Of a stretch of DNA of 64,000 nt, positions 26,892 to 35,506 are shown piece by piece. Positions within the stretch are counted from its first letter, which is position 1, and each line of letters starts with the position of its first letter. The DNA is taken from the NCBI RefSeq assembly GCF_000019965.1, contig NC_010571.1, positions 1,736,001 through 1,800,000 on the forward strand, given 5' to 3'. Origin of the DNA: Opitutus terrae PB90-1. GTDB lineage: Bacteria; Verrucomicrobiota; Verrucomicrobiia; Opitutales; Opitutaceae. The notes under the pieces were generated by a model, which did not search any database, had not been told where the DNA came from, and saw only the letters and a list, made by a program, of their open reading frames with translations. Both the position numbers and the translations under genes were made by a program.

Positions 26892-28343
26892 TTACAGCAG
26901 CCGCGCGGGCCGGTAGTCGGTGGCGCCCTTGTGCTTTTTTGCCAAGGGCTTCACGTCATCGAGAAACGCGTCGACCTGATGCGGCGCGGCGCCGACGAAT
27001 CGGGCGCTTTCGCCCAAAATCGTTTGCAGCGCTCTTTTGTTCAGCCCGATCCGTTTGTCGCCAGCGAGTCGGCTGAGCAGGTCGGCATCGCCGCCGCCGG
27101 AGCGCAGTGCCTTCGCGGCCGCGAGCGTGTGCTCCTTGATGGCGGCATGCGCGGTCTCGCGACCGCCGCCTCGCTTCACCGCCTCCATCAGGATCGTCGT
27201 CGTTGCGAGGAACGGCAGGTTGCGCTCGTTCTCCGCCGCGATCGCCGCCGGGAAAACCTCCATCTGCCGCAGCACCGTGATGAACGTCTCGAGCAGTCCG
27301 TCGATCGCGAAGAACGAATCGGGCAGCGCCAGCCGGCGCACCACCGAGCACGACACATCGCCCTCGTTCCACTGGTGACCCGAGAGCCCGCTCGTCATCG
27401 TCACAAACCCGCCGAGAATCGTGGAGAAGCCGCAGATCCGCTCGCAGTTTCGCGCGTTGACCTTGTGCGGCATCGAGGAGGAGCCGACCTGGCCTTCCTG
27501 GAATCCCTCCGTTACCAACCCGGCGCCGGCCATGAGTCGCACCGTGGTGGCGCAGCTCGCGGCCGCGGCGCCGACCTGGTGCAGCGCGGACACGACCTCG
27601 AAATCAAGGCTGCGCGGATAAACCTGTCCGACCGCAAACAGCGAGGCGCGGAAACCCAGATGGCGCAGCACGCGCGCCTCGAGCTGGTCGACCTTGCCGC
27701 TGTCGCCGCCGAGCAGCGTGAGCTGGTCGAGCTGGGTGCCGACGGCGCCCTTCAATCCGCGCACCGGGTAGCGTTCGAGCAATTCCTCGAGCCGGGTGAA
27801 CGCGATCAGCAGTTCCTGGCCGAACATCGCGAGCCGCTTGCCGAGCGTGGTCGGTTGCGCCGGGACGTTGTGCGTGCGGCCGGTGATCATCAGATCGCGA
27901 TGCGCCTCGGCCTGCCGGCCGAGCGCGAGCAGCGCGGCGGCGGTTTTGAACCGCACGGTTTTCAGCGCGCGAAAGATCTGCAGCTGTTCGACGTTCTCCG
28001 TGAGATCACGGCTCGTAAGCCCGAGGTGGATGAACTGGCGCTTGGCGAGATCGGAGAATTCCTCGATGCGCGCCTTGACGTCGTGGAGGGTGACGCGCTC
28101 GCGCTTGTCGATCGAGGCGAGGTCGATCTGGCCCTTCACGCGCTCGTAGTCCTTGATGGCGTCGGCGGGGATTGGGACGCCGAGGTCGCGCTGTGCCTTC
28201 ATCACCGCGATCCAGAAATCGCGCTCCAGTGCGATGCGGCCCGTCTGCGACCAGATGTCTTTCATCGCCACGGAAGCGTAGCGCTCGGCAAGAACGTTCG
28301 GAATGGGCGCGGCGGTGGGGAAGGGCGTGGGCGTGTCGTTCAC
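26892..28343 (-). CDS. purB: Adenylosuccinate lyase
   Basis: A 483-residue lyase of the fumarase/aspartase superfamily, acting in the cytoplasm on adenylosuccinate and SAICAR in purine synthesis. The signature loop GSSSMPHKVN near residue 290 carries the catalytic serine; TGRTHNVPAQPTTLGKR near 155 holds the catalytic histidine region, and GLTSRDLTENV near 108 forms part of the substrate site. Length fits the eukaryote-like PurB subgroup. The start is GTG at 28343 (NDTPTPFPT follows). It lies downstream of ppnP on the same strand, both purine-related. Confidence 0.92.
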   Translation of the reverse strand: MNDTPTPFPTAAPIPNVLAERYASVAMKDIWSQTGRIALERDFWIAVMKAQRDLGVPIPADAIKDYERVKGQIDLASIDKRERVTLHDVKARIEEFSDLAKRQFIHLGLTSRDLTENVEQLQIFRALKTVRFKTAAALLALGRQAEAHRDLMITGRTHNVPAQPTTLGKRLAMFGQELLIAFTRLEELLERYPVRGLKGAVGTQLDQLTLLGGDSGKVDQLEARVLRHLGFRASLFAVGQVYPRSLDFEVVSALHQVGAAAASCATTVRLMAGAGLVTEGFQEGQVGSSSMPHKVNARNCERICGFSTILGGFVTMTSGLSGHQWNEGDVSCSVVRRLALPDSFFAIDGLLETFITVLRQMEVFPAAIAAENERNLPFLATTTILMEAVKRGGGRETAHAAIKEHTLAAAKALRSGGGDADLLSRLAGDKRIGLNKRALQTILGESARFVGAAPHQVDAFLDDVKPLAKKHKGATDYRPARLL

Positions 28344-28413
28344 GGCAGGCGGTGAGGGCTAAGCGACGTCCTGCAGGTTGGCGAACGGAAAGTGAGACAG
28401 CGCGGGGTCGAAG

Positions 28414-28440
28414 GTGGCACGGCCGTCTCGCCCGTGCCAC
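28414..28440. repeat. Short GTGGCACGG / CCGTGCCAC palindrome
   Basis: Perfect 9-bp arms with a 9-base loop, in the ppnP-purB gap; same family as 25266 and 53124. Confidence 0.75.
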
Positions 28441-28444
28441 TCGT

Positions 28445-28771
28445 TCACAGGAACGAGCAGACGTATTCGCAGATGCCGCTGGTCACCTCGATGTCGAACC
28501 CGGACTTGCCGGGCACGTCGAATTGCTGGCCGGCGGCGTAGTCGCGCGTTTCGGTTGCGCCGTCGAGCTTGGCCCGGCACGAGCCGGCGACGATCTCCAT
28601 CCGTTCCGGCGCACCGGTGCCGAAGTGGTAGTTGCCGGGGTAAATCAGCCCGAGGGTTTTCTTCACCCCATCGGCGAAGACGATCGTGTGGCTCACCACC
28701 CGGCCGTCGAAGTAGACGTTGGCCTTGGTGACGGCAGTGACGTTGGCAAACTGCGCAGGGACGGAGGACAT
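28445..28771 (-). CDS. ppnP: Pyrimidine/purine nucleoside phosphorylase PpnP
   Basis: A 108-residue cupin-fold protein of the YaiE/PpnP (DUF1255) family, which splits ribonucleosides with phosphate into base and ribose 1-phosphate. The family pattern is complete: [15 protein letters not shown] near residue 18, [18 protein letters not shown] near 40-55, [11 protein letters not shown], and [17 protein letters not shown] at the end. Length is normal. Gene order ppnP-purB on the minus strand links nucleoside salvage with purine synthesis. Confidence 0.93.
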   Translation of the reverse strand: MSSVPAQFANVTAVTKANVYFDGRVVSHTIVFADGVKKTLGLIYPGNYHFGTGAPERMEIVAGSCRAKLDGATETRDYAAGQQFDVPGKSGFDIEVTSGICEYVCSFL

Positions 28772-28852
28772 GGGGCCGGGAGCATCGGCAGCGGGCTCCC
28801 GGTGGGCAAGACTGCAACCGCGGCGTCTTTTCTCCCCGCTCCGAGCCTCCGT

Positions 28853-28879
28853 AAAGAGTAACCTAATGGGTTACTCTTT
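28853..28879. promoter_or_regulatory. Perfect 11-bp dyad AAAGAGTAACC / GGTTACTCTTT
   Basis: Exact inverted repeat with a 5-base spacer, 82 bases upstream of the ppnP start and 151 bases beyond the holA stop. It is AT-richer than its surroundings and has no T run long enough to be a good terminator, so a repressor operator is as likely as an RNA hairpin. Confidence 0.5.
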
Positions 28880-29030
28880 GGTTTCGTCGGCGCGCGGCTT
28901 GGGGGGGCGATTTCACCTCTGAAACGCGAACGAAAAACGGCCCCGGAGATGCCGCGAGGAGTTAACAAAGAAACAACCCGTTAGGTGCTCTTTGGGAGAA
29001 ACGCGCGGGGCGCGCTCAAAGGGTGACGCG

Positions 29031-30128
29031 TCAGGCCGCGAGACAACGTACGGCCATTTCGCGCAGAACATCCTCCTGCTCCTGCGGCCGGCGGATCAAT
29101 TCCTCGAATGCGGTGATGAACTCCTGCTGGTTGTCGATCAGCCGGCGCAGCGAAGGGAGCTTCGCGCTGCCGGCCAGCTTGCCGACATACCACGGATTTT
29201 GCGTAAAGAGATTGAACGAACTCTTCTCGGTCGCACCGGTGAACTTCGCGGCGTAGGTCGCGCCCGCTTTCGGCAAGCCGTCGAGCCCGCGTGGACCGAT
29301 CCGCGCCTCGCCCGCATCGATCAGCGCCCGGACCTGCAACAGGATTCGGTTGCGGTTCTGCAGCGCGGCGAGGATCGGCCGGGCGGCATTCGGCTCCGCG
29401 AAGAACTGCCGCTCGAGCGCGGCGAGCGTCCATTTCAGGTCGCCGCTGAAAAACGCCTCCGCCGCCTCGAAGAAATCGCCTTCGGCGACGTTGGGCGTGA
29501 GCTCGCCGACGTGGGCCTCCTCGATCGGCTGGCCCTCGCCGGCGTAGTTCGCGAGCTTGTGCACCTCCTCGACCAGCAAGCGCGTGTTCGCGCCCACGCG
29601 GACGAGCAGCAGCCGGACGGCATCGGGCGTGATCGTCGCGCCGACCGCTTTGGCCTCGGCGAGCACGACGCCCTCGAGCGCGGCGCCGTCTCCCGCGTCG
29701 GCGGCCACGAGCGTGAAGTCGGCGTTCTTCTCGCACCATTTCGGAAACGCCCGGCGGCGATCCACCGGCGCGGCCGTGATGAGCACTGCCGTCTCCGCGG
29801 GATCGATCTTCGTCAGAATTTCCTGCAGGTCCTCGAGCAGCTTCAGTGTGCTTTCCGCCCGACCGGTGACCGAGTCGGCCAGGAAGTTGACGTCTTTCAG
29901 CCAGACCACGCGGCGACCGCCGAACATCGAGATCGTCTGCACGGAATCGCGGAATCGGTTGATCGCGGATGCGACCTCGCCGACGTTGTTGGCAAACCCG
30001 CTCAGCACCTCGCGGGAAAACTCGTCCGGCACCTCGGCCGCCAGCGCGGCGAACTTTTCCGCCCCGAGCCGGCCGACGAGGAAATCGTCGGGGCCGCAGA
30101 TGAAAGTGAAATTCCGGCCGGCGGGCAT
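29031..30128 (-). CDS. holA: DNA polymerase III subunit delta
   Basis: A 365-residue clamp-loader subunit that opens the beta sliding clamp. The N-terminus (FTFICGPDDFLVGRLG) has the family pattern of strand, GxDD, helix; MFGGRRVVWLKD near residue 70 and LLVRVGANTRLLVEEVHKL near 190 match domains I and II, and the C-terminal helical collar contains RNRILLQVRALI. The ATG at 30128 fits homologues; an ATG at 30200 would add 24 residues rich in Arg and Pro. Divergent from the LTA-synthase-like gene. Confidence 0.88.
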   Translation of the reverse strand: MPAGRNFTFICGPDDFLVGRLGAEKFAALAAEVPDEFSREVLSGFANNVGEVASAINRFRDSVQTISMFGGRRVVWLKDVNFLADSVTGRAESTLKLLEDLQEILTKIDPAETAVLITAAPVDRRRAFPKWCEKNADFTLVAADAGDGAALEGVVLAEAKAVGATITPDAVRLLLVRVGANTRLLVEEVHKLANYAGEGQPIEEAHVGELTPNVAEGDFFEAAEAFFSGDLKWTLAALERQFFAEPNAARPILAALQNRNRILLQVRALIDAGEARIGPRGLDGLPKAGATYAAKFTGATEKSSFNLFTQNPWYVGKLAGSAKLPSLRRLIDNQQEFITAFEELIRRPQEQEDVLREMAVRCLAA

Positions 30129-30468
30129 GGCGCGATTTGGGAAGCGGGACGGCGGCAGGGCGACAAAAAACTTCCGCGGCGCGCGGACGTTCGCATTCAT
30201 GAGGGTACAGGCAGGAGATGGCGCGGCTGGTTGAGCCCGGGCCGGACGCAACGACCCGGCTACGCTGCCGCAATGCGGCCGGACAGGAATCTGCGAGTTG
30301 CGGGATAGTTGCGTATCATCCACACATGAACAGTAATTCATGCATCGTTCATACCCGGTTAATGCTTTTCGGGCATGCTACCCCTATCGAAACAAGCGTT
30401 TCGATCTCCCGACTCTGTCTTCCCCCAAGCCGCAGCGATGCGGCGATCCAGCTCCCACCGCTCCTTCT
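30129..30468. other. Divergent promoter region between holA and the LTA-synthase-like gene
   Basis: About 340 bases (about 270 if holA starts at 30200), including the AT-richest stretch of this part of the window. It contains a small dyad CATGAA-CAGTAA-TTCATG (30325-30342) and a loosely spaced TTGCGT / AGTAAT pair that could be a weak sigma-70 promoter for the plus-strand gene; neither is firm. Confidence 0.35.
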
Positions 30469-32478
30469 GTGAAAGTTCTCTCCCTGGTGAAGTCCGCCCT
30501 CGCCCGCCGCGACGGCGGCGTACTGCTGTTTGTGGTACTCTTCGTGAGCGTGTCCTGGCTCACTCGTTTGGCTCTGGGTCTGAAGGCATGGTCCGCCGTG
30601 TCGCTCGATTCGAGTCTGCTGGCGGCGGCAGCGTGGGCGCTGGCCTACGACCTCGGTGCCGCGTTGCTGTGGTCCTTGCCGCTCGTCGTGGTGTTGGTGC
30701 TGCTGCCGCGGCGCTTCTTCACCTCGTGGTGGGGACGATCGGCCGCGCACCTCGGGTTCTTCGTGGGGCTTTACGCGCTGTTGTTTGGCGGCGTGGCCGA
30801 ATGGTTTTTTTGGGACGAGTTCGGCGTGCGGTTCAATTTCATTGCGGTCGACTACCTCGTCTACACGAAGGAGGTCATCGGCAACATCCGCGAGTCGTAT
30901 CCGCTCCCGTGGGTGTTCGCCGGCCTTGGCGGCGCGACACTCGCGGGCTACTGGCTGTGGCTCCGTGCCGGCCTGATGAACCGGTGGCTTGCCGCGGAGC
31001 CCGAGCGGTTCCGCTGGCGGCTCGCGCGCGGCGGCGCGTGGATCGTGGCGACGATCGCGGTGGCGGTGACGCTGAACTCGGAGCAGATGCCGGGCTTTGC
31101 CAATAACTACAACCGCGAGCTGGCGAAGAACGGGCTGTGGTCGTTGTTCGCAGCCTTTCGGAACAACGAACTCGATTACGACCAGTTTTATCCGACGCTG
31201 CCGGTGGACGAAGCCTTTCAGCGCGTGCGGACCGAGCTCGCGGCCGATCGAAGCGACCCGCTTGGCGACGATGCGCGGGACACGCTGCGGTTCGTCCGCG
31301 GCGAGGGTGCCGAGCTGCATCCGAACGTCATCCAGATCACGGTCGAGAGCCTGAGCGCGGAGTTCCTCGGCCGCTACCATCAGGGGTCCACGCTGACGCC
31401 CAATCTGGACGCGCTTGCCGCGCGCAGCCTGGTTTTCGACAATCTTTACGCGACGGGCACGCGGACCGACCGGGGCATGGAAGCGCTGACGCTCAGCCTG
31501 CCGCCGACGCCGGGCCGCTCATTGATCAAACGGCCGCACAACGAGCACCTGTTCACGCTCGGCTCGGTGTTCCGCAGCCGGGGTTACGACACGGCGTTCC
31601 TCTACGGTGGCTACGGTTACTTCGACAACATGAACTATTTTTTCGGCCACAACGGCTATCGCGTGGTCGATCGGGCGTCCGTGGCCGGCAACGACATCAC
31701 CTTCGCCAATGCATGGGGCGCGTGTGACGAGGACCTTTACCGCTGGACGCTGCGTGAAGCGGATGCGGCGCATGCCGCCGGCAAGCCGTTTCATTTCTTC
31801 GTCATGACCACATCGAATCACCGGCCGTATACCTACCCGGAAGGCCGGATCGATCTGCCGTCGAAAATCTCGGGTCGCGCGGGCGCGGTGAAATACACCG
31901 ACTTCGCGATCGGCCAGTTCCTGCGCGACGCCGAGTCGAAGCCGTGGTTCCGCAACACCGTGTTCGTGGTCGTGGCGGATCATTGCGCGTCGGTGGCGGG
32001 CCGCACGACGTTGCCGGTGCAGAACTATCACATCCCGATGCTCATTTACGCGCCGGGCGGACAGGTCGCGCCGGGGCATGTGACGGAGTTGATGAGCCAG
32101 GTGGATTTCGCGCCCACGCTGCTCGGGCTGTTGCGCTGGAGCTACGCGAGCCGGTTTTTCGGCTGGGATGTGCGCACCGCGACGGGCGACCGCCGCGCGC
32201 TGATCGGCAACTACCAGAAACTCGGACTCTATGAAACGGGCATGCTGAGCGTCGTCATGCCGGTGCGCGCGGCGGAGGAATACAGCTACGATGCGACGAC
32301 CTTCGCGCTCACGCCGCGCCGCGCGGAATTCACGCCCGAGGCCATTGCGTATTATCAGACGGCCAGCTACCTCTTTCGTCATCGCCGCTATCGCGAGCTG
32401 TCGCCCGAGGAGCAGGCACACTTGCTTCGTGAGGCGCAGCACGCTCGTCCGCCGAGCGCAACGGTGGCCGTGCATTGA
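30469..32478 (+). CDS. LTA synthase/alkaline-phosphatase-fold membrane transferase (sulfatase family)
   Basis: A 669-residue inner-membrane enzyme: five N-terminal membrane helices (residues 15-230), then a periplasmic sulfatase-fold domain. Conserved sites are visible: metal-binding Glu in TVESLS near 292, the nucleophilic Thr333 (GTRTDRGMEA), HRPYTYP near 452, and ADHC near 505. Relatives are LtaS, OpgB/MdoB and other phosphoglycerol or phosphoethanolamine transferases. In a Gram-negative cell it most likely modifies periplasmic glucans or envelope lipids, in keeping with the lipid A modification genes downstream. The GTG at 30469 (VKVLSLVK) precedes the first helix; upstream codons look non-coding. 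Confidence 0.82.
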   Translation: MKVLSLVKSALARRDGGVLLFVVLFVSVSWLTRLALGLKAWSAVSLDSSLLAAAAWALAYDLGAALLWSLPLVVVLVLLPRRFFTSWWGRSAAHLGFFVGLYALLFGGVAEWFFWDEFGVRFNFIAVDYLVYTKEVIGNIRESYPLPWVFAGLGGATLAGYWLWLRAGLMNRWLAAEPERFRWRLARGGAWIVATIAVAVTLNSEQMPGFANNYNRELAKNGLWSLFAAFRNNELDYDQFYPTLPVDEAFQRVRTELAADRSDPLGDDARDTLRFVRGEGAELHPNVIQITVESLSAEFLGRYHQGSTLTPNLDALAARSLVFDNLYATGTRTDRGMEALTLSLPPTPGRSLIKRPHNEHLFTLGSVFRSRGYDTAFLYGGYGYFDNMNYFFGHNGYRVVDRASVAGNDITFANAWGACDEDLYRWTLREADAAHAAGKPFHFFVMTTSNHRPYTYPEGRIDLPSKISGRAGAVKYTDFAIGQFLRDAESKPWFRNTVFVVVADHCASVAGRTTLPVQNYHIPMLIYAPGGQVAPGHVTELMSQVDFAPTLLGLLRWSYASRFFGWDVRTATGDRRALIGNYQKLGLYETGMLSVVMPVRAAEEYSYDATTFALTPRRAEFTPEAIAYYQTASYLFRHRRYRELSPEEQAHLLREAQHARPPSATVAVH

Positions 32479-32527
32479 TGTCCAAGTCAGCGAACTCACC
32501 CGCCTGTCTGTTTGGAAAGGAACTCCG

Positions 32528-33265
32528 ATGAACAAAACACTGGTTTGGGACCTGCCCGTGCGCGTGTTGCATTGGGCGATTGCGCTGTCGATCACCGGCG
32601 CGCTCGTGCTCGGATTGGGCGTCGACGACGACAGTCCGTGGTTCGCTTATCACATGCTGTGCGGCCTTTGGGCCGGCGGGAGCATTTTTCTCCGCCTGAT
32701 CGTGGGCCTCATCGGGTCGCGGAACGCGCGGTTCTCGAGCTGGCCCTGGTCCGTGCCAGCCTTGGGGCGGTACCTGCGTGACGTCGTCGCCGGCCGCGCC
32801 ACCGCGTACGCCGCGCACAATCCGGGTTCGGTCTGGATGGCGGTCGTCGTGTTCGCATCCGTGCCGTTGCTTATCGGGACGGGACTGCTCGGCGGCGGCG
32901 AACGTTTCGAGGAGCCGCACGAGGTGCTCGCCTATGTGCTGCTCGGCGCCGTGGTGCTCCACTTGCTGGGCTTGGTGCTGCACACGCTGCGCCATCGCGA
33001 GAACATTGCGTGGTCGATGGTGAACGGCCGGAAGGTCGCGCCGGCCGCGAGCGCGATCCCGCACCAGGGCGCGTGGGCCGGGCTGGCGGTGGCGGCGCTC
33101 GTGGCGCTGATGGCCATCGGGCTGTTCCGCGGTTACGATCCGTCCACCGGTCGCGTGCACGTGCCGGCGATCGGGCTCGCTCTGACGCTGAACAGCGAGG
33201 CCACCGCGAAGCCGGCCGGGGAACATCGCGAAGAACGCGAGCGCCACCATCACGATCACGATTGA
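32528..33265 (+). CDS. Cytochrome b561-type diheme membrane protein
   Basis: A 245-residue inner-membrane electron carrier of the bacterial cytochrome b561/Ni-Fe hydrogenase b-type family. Candidate heme ligands are His in VRVLHWAIA (residue ~15), YHMLCG (~43) and LHLLGLVLH (~143-150). Four helices are followed by a fifth near 180-200 and a tail ending EHREERERHHHDHD, a likely metal-binding patch. The ATG at 32528 has a good Shine-Dalgarno sequence (GGAAAGGA). It precedes a response regulator by 155 bases, so it may belong to the same regulon. Confidence 0.85.
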   Translation: MNKTLVWDLPVRVLHWAIALSITGALVLGLGVDDDSPWFAYHMLCGLWAGGSIFLRLIVGLIGSRNARFSSWPWSVPALGRYLRDVVAGRATAYAAHNPGSVWMAVVVFASVPLLIGTGLLGGGERFEEPHEVLAYVLLGAVVLHLLGLVLHTLRHRENIAWSMVNGRKVAPAASAIPHQGAWAGLAVAALVALMAIGLFRGYDPSTGRVHVPAIGLALTLNSEATAKPAGEHREERERHHHDHD

Positions 33266-33420
33266 GCCGCCGGGAGACAGGCGCGGCCATGGATTTGATC
33301 GCAGCGGACGAGTCGGCGGACGAGCCCAGCGGCTCGTCCGCGGGCGGGGAGCTTGGCGGGTCGGCGGAGAGTTACGCTCGCTTTTCCGACGCAGCCGGGC
33401 TGTATCTGCCGTTGAATGCG

Positions 33421-34086
33421 ATGAAGATACTCGTGGTCGAGGACGAGCGCCGCGTCGGGCAGTTCGTCGAGAAGGCGCTGACGGAGCAAAACTACACCGC
33501 GCGGTTGGTGCGCACCTGCGCCGAGGCCCGCGATGTGCTGGCGGAATCGACCTTCGACGCCGTGGTGCTGGATCTGGGGCTGCCGGACGGCGACGGACTC
33601 GATCTGCTGCGGGAGTGGCGGGCCAGCGGGTTCAACGAACCGGTGCTCGTGCTGAGCGCGCGCGACGCCGTCGGCGATCGCGTGCGCGGGTTGAACATGG
33701 GTGCGGACGATTATCTGCCGAAGCCGTTCAGCGTCGACGAAGTGGTGGCGCGGGTCCGGTCTTTGCTGCGGCGGCATGCGGGCGTGAAGACGACCGTGCT
33801 CACCCACGGACCGGTGCGCATGGACTTGCTCGGTCGCAGCGTCACCTGCGCCGGCCGGCCGGTCGAGCTGACCAGCCGCGAATACGCGCTGCTGGAGCTG
33901 TTCCTGCAGAATCCGCGCCGGGTGCTGACGCGGACGCTGATCGCGGAAAAGGTATGGGAGGCGAGTTACGATCTCGAGACCAACCTGATCGACGTCTACG
34001 TACGCCGGCTGCGCCAGAAGCTCGAGGCGCCCGGCCAGCCGCCGCTGATCAAGACGATTCGCGGCACCGGTTATCAGCTTTCGTGA
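33421..34086 (+). CDS. OmpR/PhoB-family response regulator (PmrA-like)
   Basis: A 221-residue two-component regulator. Receiver domain: acidic pair Glu7/Asp8, phospho-acceptor Asp51 (VVLDLGLPD), Lys101 (LPKPF). The C-terminal winged helix contains ELTSREYALLELFLQNPRRVLTR and ends IRGTGYQLS. The ATG at 33421 gives MKILVVEDE, the classic start. The kinase gene follows after 43 bases, and that kinase overlaps arnT, so by position this pair is the functional counterpart of PmrAB/BasRS controlling lipid A modification. Confidence 0.92.
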   Translation: MKILVVEDERRVGQFVEKALTEQNYTARLVRTCAEARDVLAESTFDAVVLDLGLPDGDGLDLLREWRASGFNEPVLVLSARDAVGDRVRGLNMGADDYLPKPFSVDEVVARVRSLLRRHAGVKTTVLTHGPVRMDLLGRSVTCAGRPVELTSREYALLELFLQNPRRVLTRTLIAEKVWEASYDLETNLIDVYVRRLRQKLEAPGQPPLIKTIRGTGYQLS

Positions 34087-34129
34087 ATCGGGCGCATGTG
34101 CGGCCCCGGCTCGAGCTCCAGCGAACTCC

Positions 34130-35506
34130 ATGAGATCGTTCACCGCCCGTGTCACCTGGCAATTCGCGGCGCTCGTCACGGCGACGACCGCGTTGGTGCT
34201 GGCCGTGGGCGGCTGGCTGCAGTCGCGCGCCGCGGTGCGCGGGCTCGATTTTCTCAACGCGGCGGAGTTCGAGGAGCTGCACGCCCGGCTGGGCGAGGAA
34301 CCGCGCGGAGTGACGCGTCAGGAAGTGGATCAACGCGTGCGCGCGCATGCGACGATCGATGCTTCCCAATATTATTTTCAAGTCAGCACGCGCTCCGGCG
34401 TGGTGCTGTTTCGCTCGGACAACCTCGACGACCTGCAGCTACCCCTGCCGCAGACCGAGCAGCGGCAGTCGGCGGTGCTGCCCGAGATCGGCCGTGTGCG
34501 GGTGGCCGAATTCGTGACCGGTGATCTGCGGGTGCAGATCGCCAGTTCGCTCGAACCGGTGGAGCGGTTGCTGGGCGCCTATGCGCAGACGAGCCTGATG
34601 CTGCTCGGCGGCGTGGCGCTGGCGAGTGTGGGACTCGGCTGGTATTTCGCGCGGCTGACGCTGCGGCCAGTGCGGGCCATCCGCGAAACGGCCAGCCGGA
34701 TCGGCGCGGAGACGCTGAGTGAACGCATTCCGCTGCCGCCGGGCCGCGACGAACTGACGGCGCTGGCGGATTTGCTGAACCAGATGTTCGACCGGCTGGA
34801 AGGGTCGTTCGCGCAGGTGAAGCGGTTCACCGCGGACGCGTCGCACGAGCTGAAAACACCGCTGGCGCTGCTGCGGCTCAACGCCGAGAAGCTGCGCGGC
34901 CGACTGGCGGCCGATGCGGAGGCCAGCGCGGCGGTCGACGAGATGCTGGAGGATCTCGATGCGTTGCGTCGGGTGATCGACACGCTGCTGTTTCTCGCCA
35001 AGGCGGAGAGCGGCAGCCTGGCGCCGGCGATGAGCGAAATTTCCGCGGCGGAGTGGGTGAGGAGTTTTGGCGAAGATGCGGCCGTGATGAGCGAGGAGCG
35101 CGGTGTGGTTTTTGCAGTGACGCGCGCGGATGCAGGCGCCGTGCAGTGTGAACCGACGCTCGTCCGGCAGGTGTTGCTCAACCTGCTCACCAACGCGCTG
35201 CGGGTCGTGCCGGCGGGCGGACGGATCGAACTCGAATCCACCGTGACCGAAACGAGCTGGCGGTTGACGATGTCCGACGAAGGTCCGGGGCTGCCGCGCG
35301 AACAGGTGGAGCGGGTTTTCGAGCGATTTGTGCGGTTCGCGCATGGCGCGGTGGACGACGCGCAGCCGAACGGGCACGGGCTCGGGCTGGCCATTTGCCG
35401 GAGTATCGCGGGGCTCCACGGTGGGCGGATTCACGCCGAGAACCGGACGGAGCGTAGGGGCTTGCGCGTCGTGCTCGAGCTGCCCATTTCTGGCGTTCGC
35501 TCGTGA
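34130..35506 (+). CDS. Sensor histidine kinase (PmrB/CusS-like)
   Basis: A 458-residue inner-membrane sensor. Membrane helices at residues ~12-30 and ~155-175 flank a periplasmic sensor of about 120 residues with EFEELHARLGEE near the start, an acidic stretch that might bind metal or peptide. HAMP domain ~175-230, phospho-acceptor His239 (ASHELKTPL), N box NLLTNALR, G boxes DEGPGL and GHGLGLAI. Its stop overlaps the arnT GTG by four bases (GTGA), which couples sensor and target pathway in one transcript. Confidence 0.92.
   Translation: MRSFTARVTWQFAALVTATTALVLAVGGWLQSRAAVRGLDFLNAAEFEELHARLGEEPRGVTRQEVDQRVRAHATIDASQYYFQVSTRSGVVLFRSDNLDDLQLPLPQTEQRQSAVLPEIGRVRVAEFVTGDLRVQIASSLEPVERLLGAYAQTSLMLLGGVALASVGLGWYFARLTLRPVRAIRETASRIGAETLSERIPLPPGRDELTALADLLNQMFDRLEGSFAQVKRFTADASHELKTPLALLRLNAEKLRGRLAADAEASAAVDEMLEDLDALRRVIDTLLFLAKAESGSLAPAMSEISAAEWVRSFGEDAAVMSEERGVVFAVTRADAGAVQCEPTLVRQVLLNLLTNALRVVPAGGRIELESTVTETSWRLTMSDEGPGLPREQVERVFERFVRFAHGAVDDAQPNGHGLGLAICRSIAGLHGGRIHAENRTERRGLRVVLELPISGVRS

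Noticed and set aside
30302-30342. Sigma-70 promoter TTGCGT-17-AGTAAT before the LTA-synthase-like gene
   Set aside because: Only partial match to consensus; noted in the region entry but not called as a promoter.
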